This document shows, piece by piece, positions 23,845 through 34,285 of a stretch of DNA of 64,000 nt (positions within the stretch are counted from its first letter, which is position 1; each line of letters begins with the position of its first letter). Under the pieces are notes generated by a model that searched no databases, had not been told where the DNA came from, and worked only from the letters and a program-made list of their open reading frames with translations. The stretch covers positions 87,919,101 to 87,983,100 of the forward strand of contig NC_045441.1 of assembly GCF_002776525.5 (NCBI RefSeq), given 5' to 3'. Both the position numbers and the translations under genes were made by a program. The stretch is from Piliocolobus tephrosceles. Lineage: Eukaryota; Chordata; Mammalia; Primates; Cercopithecidae.

Positions 23845-25702
23845 GAAAAATCAGAGTCAAACAGTTTTTGTTGAACAATATGAATGAAGGTTTTTGTTTT
23901 TGTTTTCATTTTGGGTGTTTTTCTATCAATATTTTATACACAGCCCAAGACATCATTAGTATTACATGAATATACAGTATCTCACTGATGTTTTCTATTT
24001 TTCACTGTAAGTGTGCTATATATCATTTACCATACTCATGCTATTGTTGTCATGAATTTTAAAATTATATTTAAAGTTACTGTTTTAGTAACATTCAAAT
24101 TACTGTAATAATTGATACTGTGAATCCTCAGACTTGCCAATGTCAAATAACTGGTTATTCAGCTCCTCTATACACAGGTGGAAAGAAAGTGCATGGAAAA
24201 AGTAACTAAGCTGATATCTTAATGTTAGCAACTCTTTGGTCAAGGCCAAGAAATGACTTATCTGTGTCTGATGTATGTCTTACTGTTTCACAGAATAATC
24301 ACATTAAAGTTTTAGTATTACACTGCTTGACATCTTCTGTAGGTAATTTTTAAAAAGCCATTACAAAACAGGAATAAAAAATGGCAAAAGAGAGAAAATA
24401 TTCCCAAAATTGCAGCAAGACTCCACAGTTCTTTTATATTTTTACATTTTAAAAAAAGAGTTCAGATGCCTTAACACTTTGAATATATGCAAGCCAGATA
24501 ACTGAGGCAAATATTTTAACAAATTACATCTCCATGTACTTTAAATAATTGTAGCACATGTATTTATGCGTACATTTTATTGCTCTGTTAAGAATAATTT
24601 AGCCCATCTACTTCATTTTTTGATGCAGTAGTCTTCTTTATCTTGCAATAATATATCACTGTAGTATCAATAAGTTTAGGTATTACCTTCTTTTCTAGAA
24701 AAAAAATGTAACTAGAATTAAATCGTCTAAATCAAGTCAGGTTTCATTTATTGAAGTGATATTTGAACAACAGCTGTCCTCTGCATATTAGCAAACAATT
24801 TTACACAAGTTTTTTGCAAAGAAAGGCAGACAGCTATTCTTGATAAGTTAGGGGGTACTTATTACCGAGATAATGTACATGATAGAAGAATATTTAATAT
24901 AGACAACGTAGACTTTAAGTAGAAACTGAGAATGTGTCTATCTGATGACTCCATTATACCCCATTTCTTGACTTTACTCAGAAGAAAGGAGCATTTCACT
25001 GTGTGAATAAGGATGCATTCTCACTATCACTCAATAGAAACAAAGTCTCATGAACCACAATATTCCCTGAAACTAGATTCAGAAGATCTCTCTTTCCACC
25101 TTTCTCACTGTTGAATTTGCTTAGCAGCAGGTATTCAATGTGTATAAGGGTACGACTAATTTTTTCTCTCCAGATTGCCTTGCATTTGATAAAGTTGAGA
25201 CAAAACACTGGAAGGTTTTGGATTAGGTTAACCGAGAAAATTTTAAAGCTATTACTAGTAAAAATGACCTGCTACAAATCCATAGGATGTTACCATGCAA
25301 GCTTCCAACGTTAATAAGAAGGGGAAAGACTCTGACAGCGTATAAAGATTTACTTCCCCCCTAAAAAGGCCCTTGTTTGCTTGCACAAATGGTCACACAG
25401 AGTGACAAGTGACCCAGTGCATCAAGTTCAGACAAGTTGCAAAACAAAAAGAAAAATGACACCTCTGGTCAATGACAGATGAACGTTGCATCCATCATAG
25501 GCTTGCTAGAAGGAAAACAGCTAGGTGAATTGTTGTTGCTGTGTGCAGTCTTTCATCAGCAGCACCCTATGTAGGTGTGCCTGTGGCAAAATACGTAGTT
25601 GTCCTGTGAGTGCCTAACTACATATTCTGGCTTTTAAACTCTTTTAAAACTATTTTTTATACATAGTAACATAACAGTATTAAAATTTCATGCTGAGAGC
25701 CG

Positions 25703-25879
25703 ACAAAAAACTAGCCGGGCGAGGTGGCGGGCGCCTGTAGTCCCAGCTACTCGGGAGGCTGAGGCAGGAGAATGGCGTAAACTCAGGAGGCGGAGCTTGC
25801 AGTGAGCTGAGATCTGGCCACTGCACTCCAGCCTGGGCGGCAGAGCCAGACTCCGTCTCCAAAAAAAAAAAAAAAAAAA
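25703..25879 (+). repeat. 5'-truncated young AluY, sense
   Basis: Only the right part remains, starting at 'acaaaaaactagccgggcg' and ending in a 19-base A tail. 'gagatctggccactgcac' in the right arm fits the monkey-type variant. Low divergence indicates recent insertion. No clear target duplication is visible. Confidence 0.93.
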
Positions 25880-27229
25880 GGAACCTGTAGGTTTGGAAAA
25901 GAAGCATACACCCTATTTGTATTATCAATCATGCCACCATATATTATCTTGATAAATGTTTCTGGGAATAACAAAATTCTCTTAAATGACCATATCATAC
26001 TCACAAAGTGTATGATACCTATCTTTTTTTGCTGGCAATGTCAACTCTCAAATAATAGGATTCATTCTCCACTAAGGTGCCCATGACCTTGCTGTCATTC
26101 ATAAAGCAAGCCTTATGGCACATCACTTATCCAAAATAACATCTAAGTAGGTTCATACTTAAATTCAATTATTTTAGTACTGGCTACTTTAAAAAATGCC
26201 TTAAAATAATAACTTTGAGTGTATTTATTAAGTGATAATTCTGTTTCGCTAAACACTGAACTTTGGAGCCTTAAAAAGTAATAGGGAAAATGTGTGATCC
26301 TTATTTGAATGTTTTTATTCAGGCTATTGTCAGATGTGTAAAACAAAGGACGTTAAAACTATATTTAAATAAGTAACAAGTAAAGATAGAAATATAATTT
26401 TGAAATATATTTGAAAAACAACCAATTAAATATATGCTACTAAATTCACTTATAGATTAAGAGTAGGAGAATAAAGATTGCAAATTTAACCCATGTAATT
26501 GTTCCTTTATTTATGGAAAATATAATGATACTAAAAAAAGGTTATGTAGACTACAGAGTTAAAAACAAAAATACTGGATTCCAACTTCATCAAACTAGCT
26601 TAGAAGAGGGGAATTTAGAGGGATAACACACCTTTAAAAATGGGAACTATGTTCCTATTTGCAATAAAGGGTCAATGACACACGAACTCAACATAAAATT
26701 GGGTCATTGATGATTTTCCAGCAGAAGTTCTGCCAAGGCATATTTTCTGTGATAAATTTGCTGTAACTTTTCAAACCATGTCAATTTGTAAAGTAGTGCT
26801 GGATTTCAACGTTTGTAGAGGCTTTACAAACAGGAGAGCTTAGTTCCTTCTGCACCAAATATTCATGCATCTATGAGGCAAATTTCTATCTATTGTCATA
26901 CTCTATAAAAGTCATCACTCTTACCGGTAAGAGCAATCAAAATCTTGGGTTAACCATTTAGTTTTGCTTTTCAACAACATTTTAGGGCTATAAACATCTT
27001 TAATCAATTTAGGAGTTATTTGTGATAGCTGTGCAAAATTTGCTCCAGAATGATTCAAAACTGACAACAGAGACTTTTCCCTATGACCTTGAATACTGGT
27101 GGAAATGACTTTAAATATGACCCAAGGGGGAAGGAAAAAAGTATCTAATAGGGTTAGAAGAAATGTTATGTGTACACATATTTTTTTTCTTAAGAGATGG
27201 TGATGGGAAAACTGGATATCCACATGAAA
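25880..27229. other. Unique sequence, nothing recognised
   Basis: AT-rich, no clear repeat family. The 100-residue minus-strand frame at 26921-27223 has no recognisable domain, and a chance origin is likely. Confidence 0.4.
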
Positions 27230-27741
27230 AATAATGAAATAGAACCTATCTTATATTACACAAGTAATTCAACTCAAAATGGACTAAAAACTTAAATGTA
27301 AGAAATGAAATTCTAACACCCCTAGAAGAAAAAATAAGGGAAAGTTTTATGACCATGGATATGGGCAATGATTTCTTGACTATGACACTGAAAGCACAAG
27401 CAACAAAAGCAAACACGGACTTGGAATTACATCAAATTAAGAAGTTTCTACAAAGTAAAGCAAACAATTAACAGCGTGAAAAGGCAACCTATTGAAAAGG
27501 AGAAAATACTTGGAAGACTATATATTTGCTAAGGGGTTAATATCCAAAACATAGAAGGAACTCTAACAACTCAGTAGCAGTAAACAAATAATCAACTTTA
27601 AGAAACTGACAGAAGAATTGATTAGATATTCCTACAAAGAGGACAAACAAATAGTCTAGTTTATGAAAAGATGTTCAACATCACTAATTAGGGAAATGCA
27701 AATCAAAAGCACAATGAGATATTTTACACCTGTTAGGATAT

Positions 27742-28171
27742 TGTAAATTTTTTAGGTCTAGTACAATGAGACAGAACTCTCCCACAATTCAGACAAAGTA
27801 AATTTACTACTTACAAAAAGGCAGCAAGACTAAATGAATTCCATAATCAATGGCAAGCTAGTACTCCACAGTTTAGGAAAGCATTCCACAATGGATGGAG
27901 TCTTGTCTACATGTGCCATACATTGCATCACAGATGAGTGTTCCTCAAAGCACTAAGCTCTGGGTTTTATAGCCTGAACACATTCATGTCACTGAGGTCA
28001 AGAGTTGCAGAACATCCTGTTCTGGGAGGAATAAGGGCACAGTCTAGGTTTTTCCAGAAAGTTCCTCTTTATCTCAGAATGTTGCATTCTTGGTATATTC
28101 TGTCCAAGAATTGTATGCAAGAGTGGAAGAGCTTGTTCATCCAAGACCATGTGGGGCCCTATACGCCTGCA
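27742..28171 (-). mobile_element. Solo LTR, minus orientation, family not named
   Basis: On the minus strand it starts TGCAGG and ends TTTACA. It has a TATA-like 'ctataaaaccc' at plus 27962-27972 and a decayed polyadenylation region ('gtagtaaatttac') near its 3' end. The flanks gatat (27737-27741) and gatgt (28172-28176) look like a 5-bp target duplication with one change. L1 sequence reads on directly across it. Length and layout fit a solo LTR of an endogenous retrovirus; no internal genes remain. Confidence 0.7.
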
Positions 28172-28184
28172 GATGTCTGTTATC

Positions 28185-28211
28185 AAAAGAGAGAGCGAGA
28201 GAGAGAGAGAA
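28185..28211. repeat. (GA)n simple repeat
   Basis: A run of ga units with one 'gcga' interruption, derived from the A/G-rich L1 segment 'caaaagacaaaagataag'. Confidence 0.8.
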
Positions 28212-28829
28212 GTGTTGGAGAGAATGTAGAGAAATTGGACCCTTGTACACTGTTAGTGGGAATGTGAAAAATGCTGCTATGGAATTATGGAGGTTTCTCA
28301 AAAAATTAAATATAAAACTATCTTATGACCCTGCAATCCGACTTTTGGATATTTATCCAAAAGAACTGAAGTCAGAATCTGGAACAGATATTTGCATTTC
28401 CATGTTCATTGCAATATTGTTCATAATAGACAAGATGTGGAAACAACCCAAATGTATGTGGATGTATGAATGGATAAAGGAAATGTTGTAATAGATGCAA
28501 TGAAATATTATTTAGCTTTTAAAAACAAGGAAATCCTGCCATTTCAACAACGTGGATGGACTTTGAGGATATTATGCTAAGTGAAATAATTCAGCCACAA
28601 AATGACAAATATTGCATGGTTCCACTTAACATGAGATGTCTAAAGTAGTCAAACTCACAGAAGCAGACAGTGGAATGATGATTGCCAGAGGACATGGGAA
28701 GGAAGAAGTGGGGAGTTGCTATTGAATGGAAAAGTTTCTATAAGGTATATTTGAGTATATTTATTAATATATTCAATGCATATTTGAGTATATTATTTCC
28801 TCCCTCATTGTATGAGACAATTTACTGGT

Positions 28830-29250
28830 ATAGACATCTAGGCTGGGAGTTTTCTGTGTGGGAAGGATTTTATAATAAGTTCAATTATTTTAATTGAATA
28901 ACAATGTTCACTATATCCCCTTATTAATCTTTTTATATGTGCATGATCTGTAGTGGTGTCTCTTTCATCCCTGTTGTTTGCAATTTATGTTTTCTCTTTT
29001 TTTTTTCCTCTTGGTTAGTCTAATTAGAGGTTTAACAATTTGTTGATTGTTCTCTGTGTTTGTCAGTTTTCATTTTATTGATTCGTACTTAGTTTGTAGG
29101 TAATTTTCTCTTCTTGTTTATAGCTTCCTAAAGATGGCTGCTTAGATAAGTGATTTCATACTTTTTTCTTTATATCTATACATTTCATTCAAAGCCCTAC
29201 TTTAGCTATAATTCACAAATAAATGTTGTGACACTTTTGCTCTATATTTT
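28830..29250 (-). repeat. L1M fragment, ORF2 middle, antisense
   Basis: 'cttggttagtctaattagagg' followed by 'tttaacaatttgttgattg' matches the antisense of the L1 segment between endonuclease and reverse transcriptase. The same L1 region occurs again near 32450-32700, so this is a separate fragment from the long L1M that follows. Confidence 0.65.
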
Positions 29251-30175
29251 CTCTATGTATTTTATAGTTTTAGGTCTTACCTTTAGACCATGAATCCATT
29301 TTAAAGTAATTTTTGTATATGGTGTTAGGTAAAGGTCCAAGTTTATTCTTTTGCATATGCAATTTTCCTGGCACCATTTGTCGAAAATACTGTCTTTTCT
29401 CCCTTGAATGGTCCTGGCAATTTTGTTGAAACACTTTAGGCCATATATGTGAGAGTATATTTCATGAGTCTTTATTTTATTCTATTTGTTTATATATATT
29501 TACACCAGAACTAGATTGTTTTGGTTATTGTAGTTTTGTACTACATTTTGTAATCAGGAAGTGTGATGCCCCCAGATTTGCTATTCTTCTTCAAGATTGT
29601 TTTAGGTATTGGAGCTTTTTTGTGCTATCATGTACATGTTAGCTTTTTTTTCTTTTCTATAAAAATGGAATTTTCATAGAAATTGCATGGAATTTGTAAA
29701 TCACTTTGTGTAGTACTGACATATTAACATTATTAAGTCTTCCAATCATGAAAACTAAATCTTTCCAAGTCTTTACTTTTTTTAATGTTCGTTGTAGAAA
29801 TGTTTTGTAATTTTTCTTGTATAATTCTTTCACCTCCTTGTTAAATTAATTCCTAAGATTTTAATTTTGTTTTTGTTTTTGATGCTATTGTACATGAAAT
29901 TGCTTTCTTCATCTCCTTTTCAGATTAGTAATTGTTAGTGTGTAGAAATACAACTAATTTTTAATGTGTTGTCTTTGTATCCTGCTACTTTAATGAATTC
30001 ATTTATTAGTTTTAATAATAATATTTTGTGAAATTTTTAGCATTTTCTATATATAAGATATCAGCTGCAAACAGAGATGATTTTAACTTCTTCTTTTTCA
30101 ACTTGGATTTTCTTTCTTTCTTCTTGCCCAATTGCTCTTTCTACAACTTCTAATACTGTGTGAAATAGAAGTAGT

Positions 30176-31659
30176 TTCATGGGAAAATTGGGGTGTCACT
30201 TCGCTAGCCAGAAACTTCTGTGGCTGGTGGCACCTTTGCCTGAGTTTTGCACATGCCTGCTGGGCTCGTTCCTCCCACTAGACATGGCAGACTGTGCACG
30301 GCTCACAGTACTGGCCCAGATCCCACACCTGCCAAGGGCAAGCCAGGCAGGGAGTGGCAAGGGGTGTATGGGCAAGTGAATGCGGGGTCCGGCACACCAC
30401 AGCCAGGCACACCAGGCACACCAGCTGGTGCAGCAGGGTAGGCAAATCCAGATGCCAACTCTGTGTGAGGCTGTGTGGCTGGACCAGATGTACCGCATGC
30501 AGATTCTGCTGTGGGCAACTGTGTCTGGACTAGAGGAACGTGGTGGCACCTGGAAACTTGGAGACAGCAGGAACTGCAGAGCCCCAAAAGGGTAATCCTA
30601 GGTCTGGGCTCTCTGAAGGCCTGCAGCACTTCTCTCCTCATAGCCTGCAACGTGGCAAGCAGGCGTTGGGGGAGACGTTTCAAACCTGTTTGTGTTACAT
30701 CTCTTTCAATCCCACGTCCAGGAAGAATGAGGTATGCAACTGGAGAGTGAGCAAGTTGGAGAGACGATTCACTGAGCAACAGAACAGCTCTTAGGAGACC
30801 CGAAGCGGGTAGGTCCTTTCCACAGGCAGGTCATCCCAGTGAGTCCAGGAAACCCGAAGTGGGTATCTCCTAACTGAAGTTGGTGGTTCTGACGTCTGTT
30901 TGAGTCTGGCTGAGTTCGGGGAGTTTTATGGGCTCAGAAGGGAGGAAGTGCATGTTGATTGGTCCATGGGCGGCCATCGGCAGGCCAGGAAAAAGCACAA
31001 GTTCTCACTCTGTGGGGGGCACTCCACCAGGAACTGACAGCCTGGCCCCCAGGCTTCAGGCCATCCCTGGCTTGAAGGTGGGCTTCACCAGGACCGTCTC
31101 TCTGCCCAGGAGCCTATCTGCCTCCTGTTACCATGAATCATGTTGTCCACAGTGCCTGGGCTGTTTACCCTAATACCCTGCAGGCCCATGCCAAGCTGTC
31201 CTCAGCCTCCCACTGGTGCCCCCTCCCATACTCGTCAGCACTCAAAGACCAGAGGGCATCGAGGCGGCAAGGGGCTGTCATGTCAGCACCAACCCGCATG
31301 TGTGCACACTTGGCCAGGTCGTGATGGCACCCGGGCTCGCTTCAACTTTGCTTTGAAATCAGAGCAGGCACTGGGAGCAGAGCGAGGCCAGGTAGTGGGA
31401 GCAAGCACTCCAAACCTGCAGGAGCAGGGGTTTTCCCAGGCCCTAAGAGTGCCAGGATGCCTGGGTCCCCAGCTGTGACTGGGCAGCTGCAGTTGCACGC
31501 AGGAGTGCAGGGCTCCTGCCACCAACTTGGAAGCAGGTGGGGCTCCCACCTGTTCCTGACTCCTGCCAGCTCCACGGAGCACATAACCCTGGCTGTGCCT
31601 CCCCCACTGCAACTGGCATCCTTGCCGCAGCTGCTCCAAATGGGCCACCACTACCTTCA
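30176..31659 (-). mobile_element. ERV long terminal repeat (probable ERV1 class), minus orientation
   Basis: A GC-rich 1,484-bp block interrupts the L1M exactly between 'agaagtagt' and its continuation 'gtagtgcaagcagg'. The 5-bp gtagt occurs on both sides (30171-30175 and 31660-31664). On the minus strand it has a 'cccataaaactcccc' TATA region (plus 30924-30930 holds ttttatg), then a decayed polyadenylation region where an aataaa would be expected (plus 30766-30791), then 'ctcattcttcctggacgtgg', typical of ERV1 LTR R/U5 parts. The terminus is TGAAGG at one end, but the other ends CATGAA, not the expected CA, so one edge is uncertain. I cannot name the family. Several open frames up to 158 residues cross it on both strands and are chance frames in GC-rich DNA. 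Confidence 0.68.
30919..30932 (-). promoter_or_regulatory. TATA-like core promoter of the ERV LTR
   Basis: On the minus strand the LTR reads cccataaaactcccc followed by 'gaactcagccagactc'. Position inside the LTR, upstream of the polyadenylation region, fits the U3/R boundary. Activity is unknown. Confidence 0.45.
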
Positions 31660-33250
31660 GTAGTGCAAGCAGGTATCTTAGCCTTATTCCTGATATTAGG
31701 AGAAAAGCTTTCAGTCTTTCACCAACGATAATATTCACTGTGTGTTTTCATATGTGGTTTCTATATTGAGGTAATTTCCTTACATTCTTAGTTAGTTGAG
31801 TGTTTTTATCATGAAATAACGTTAAATTTTGTCAAATGCTTTTTGTACATCTTAAGATGACTTTTTTTTCCTTTACTCTGTCTATGTGTATTAAAAGATT
31901 ATTTTTTCTTATGTTGAACCATTTTTTTGCATTCCAAGAATAAATTCCTCTTAGTTGTGGTGTACAATCCTTTTAATATGTTGCTGAATTCAGTTTGCTA
32001 ATATTTTGTTGAGCATGTTTGCATCAATATTCATCAGGGACGTTAGTTTTTAGTTTTCTTGTAGTGTCTTGGGCTGGTTTTGGTAGCAAGATAACACTGG
32101 CCTCATAGAATGTTAGAGAGGGTTCCCTTCTATTTATTTTTTTGGAAAATTTGAGAAAGATTTGTATTTTTTGAATATTTGGTAGAATTCATTGGTGAAG
32201 ATATCAGAGCTGATGCTTTTCTTTATCAAGAGATGTTTGCATATTTATTTAATCTCCATATTAGTTATTGCTGTATTCAAATTTCTATTTCTTCAAGATT
32301 TATCTTGGTAGATTTTTGTTTCTAGGAGTATGTCCAACTCATCTAAGTTACTAAATTTATCAGCATGCAGTTGCTTATAGTGACCTCTTCTCATCAATTT
32401 TATTACGTAGAATTAGTAATAATATTCCCACATTCCTTTCTGATTTTAATAATTTGAGTCATCTCTCATTTTTTCCTAGTACATATAGTTAAAGGTGTGT
32501 CCATTTTGTTGATATTTTAAAAGGATGAACTTTTGGTTTTATTGCTTTTCTTTATGCTTTTCTTTATCTTTTCTATCTTGTTTTCAACTGCTCTCATCTT
32601 TATTATTTTCTTCCTTTTGCTGTATTTTTTCCTAGATCTACAAGTTGTGAAGTTAGGTGTTGCTTTGAGATCTTTCTTGATTTTTATAGTAAACATTTAT
32701 TACTATAAACGTCCTCTTTATCACTGTTGTCACTATGCACTGTGAGTTTCAGCTTGTAGTATTTTTGGTTCAATTAATCTCTAAGAATTTTCTGGTTTCT
32801 TTAGTGATTTCTTCTTTGATCCATTGGTTGTTTAAGAGCATGTTATTTAATTTCCATAAGTTTGTGAATTTTCAAGTTTTCCTTTCATCATTGATTTCTA
32901 ATACCATCTCATCGTGGTCAGAGAAGATATATGGGACTTAAAAATGTTCATGGAAAATGCATATTATTTAAAAACTAAATGTGGATTTCAGAATTTATTT
33001 GCATCAGAAAAAAATTATACTAATTTGTTATGTCAGAATGGGATCCAGTTTGAGGCACTCAGAAGAAGATATCAGTTTCAAAAGAGCCTCTATCAGAGCA
33101 ACATGAATCCTGCTAAAATTGAAGCAAGAACAAACATCTAATTTGTGTAGAAGCTTAGGTGAAAGAAAGGTGAAATCACTGATGCTTTATGAAAAGTTTA
33201 TGAACAATGCCCAAGGAAATTATCAGTTTGCAAATAGGAAAATCACTGTA

Positions 33251-33524
33251 CTCACACCTGTAATCCCAGCACTTTGGGAGGTCAAGGCAGGCAGATCATG
33301 AAGTCAGGAGATCAAGACCATCCTGACTAACATAGTGAAACCCTATCTCTACTAAAAATACAAAAAATTAGCCGGGCCTGGTGACAGGTGCCTGTAGTCC
33401 CAGCTACTCAGGAGGCTGAGGTAGGAGAATGGCGTGAACCTGGGAGGTGGAGCATGCCGTGAGCCGAGATCGTGCCACTGCACTCCAGCCTGGGCAACAG
33501 AGTGAGACTCCATCTCAAAAAAAA
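33251..33524 (+). repeat. AluY/S SINE, sense, inserted in mariner
   Basis: Starts at 'ctcacacctgtaatcccag', so about a dozen head bases are lacking. Ends in a short A tail. The flanks 'aaaatcactgta' (33239-33250) and 'gaaatcactgta' (33527-33538) form the target duplication within the transposase pseudogene. Confidence 0.94.
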
Positions 33525-33896
33525 TGGAAATCACTGTAAGCATGTACAAGACTATGTTGAAGATAAAGCCCACAGCAATGGCTCATCTAATTTAATGTGT
33601 AAAGAAAAAAATTAATTTTGTTTGTACTCTAATGGAAGAAGACCAATGATGAACAGCAGAAATATGACCAACACCAAAGACTTCTCACTTGTTTTTGACT
33701 GAAAAATTAAAGTTGAGAGCTTTTCACTCAATGGATGACACAATTTTTTGCACCCAGATAAGCTGCAGAGAAAAGAAGAGCTTTTAATTAAAAATTTGAA
33801 GAAGTAGGATTAAGATCCTGTACGATTTCTTCAAAGAATTTTAACAGAAAATAAAATATATCTTTACCAGTATGATTCTGAAGAAAAGCACAATCA

Positions 33897-34283
33897 GGCT
33901 GGGTGTGGTGGCTCACACCTGTAATTCTAGCAGTTTGGGAGGCCAAGCTGGGCAGATCACTTGAGGTCAGGAGTTTGAGACCAGCCTGGCCAACATGGTG
34001 AAACCCCATTTCTACTAAAATACAAAACTTAGCTAGACATGGTGTCAGGTGCCTGTAATCCCAGCTACTTGGCAGTCTGAGGCAGGAGAATCGCCTGAAC
34101 CCAGGAGGCAGAGGTTGAAGGGAGCCAAGATCACACCACTGCATTTCAACCTGGGCAACAGAGTGAGACTCTGTCAAAAAAAAAAAGAAAAAGAAAGAAA
34201 GAAAGGAAAAGAAAAGAAAGGAAGGAAGGAAGGAAGGCAGGGAGGGAGGAAGGAGGGAGGGAGGGAGGGAGGAAGGAAGGAAG
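33897..34283 (+). repeat. AluS SINE, sense, inserted in mariner, with long purine tail
   Basis: A full-length Alu starting 'ggctgggtgtggtggctcac'. The flanks 'agcacaatca' (ending 33896) and 'agcacaatca' (34284-34293) are identical. Its A tail has grown into about 110 bases of AAAG, GGAA and GGGA repeats. Confidence 0.95.
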
Positions 34284-34285
34284 AG
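34176..34285. repeat. (AAAG/GGAA/GGGA)n purine tract
   Basis: About 110 bases with only one pyrimidine, grown from an Alu poly-A tail. Runs of ggaa and ggga occur in blocks of three to five units. Unstable and likely length-variable. Confidence 0.93.

Larger units (their letters stand above)
19916..25702. other. Repeat-poor, AT-rich unique stretch
   Basis: Apart from one MIR and a few A/T runs I recognise no transposon in about 5.8 kb. No coding frame over 70 residues has any recognisable domain. A CTCF-like motif sits at 23831-23844. The section 25300-25660 has higher sequence complexity than the rest. It could be an intergenic or intronic conserved block, but the sequence alone does not show this. 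Confidence 0.4.
27230..28740 (+). repeat. Old L1 (L1M class) ORF2 end and 3' UTR, sense, split by an LTR
   Basis: The left part (to 27741) follows ORF2 C-terminal coding order: 'acaagcaacaaaagcaaac', 'ttaagaagtttctacaaag', 'atgttcaacatcactaatta', 'gcaaatcaaaagcacaatg'. The right part (from 28172) continues with 'gagaatgtagagaaattgg', 'caaaaaattaaatataaaac', 'tggatgtatgaatggataaa' and then the 3' UTR. Reading frames are broken many times. A 430-bp LTR sits between the parts. Confidence 0.88.

Noticed and set aside
30303..30779. 158-codon minus-strand frame and several shorter frames in GC-rich DNA
   Set aside because: They lie inside an ERV LTR, overlap in several frames and show no protein domain; GC-rich DNA has few stop codons.
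31283..31738. 151-codon minus-strand frame
   Set aside because: It crosses the LTR edge into antisense L1M, so it cannot be a real conserved gene.
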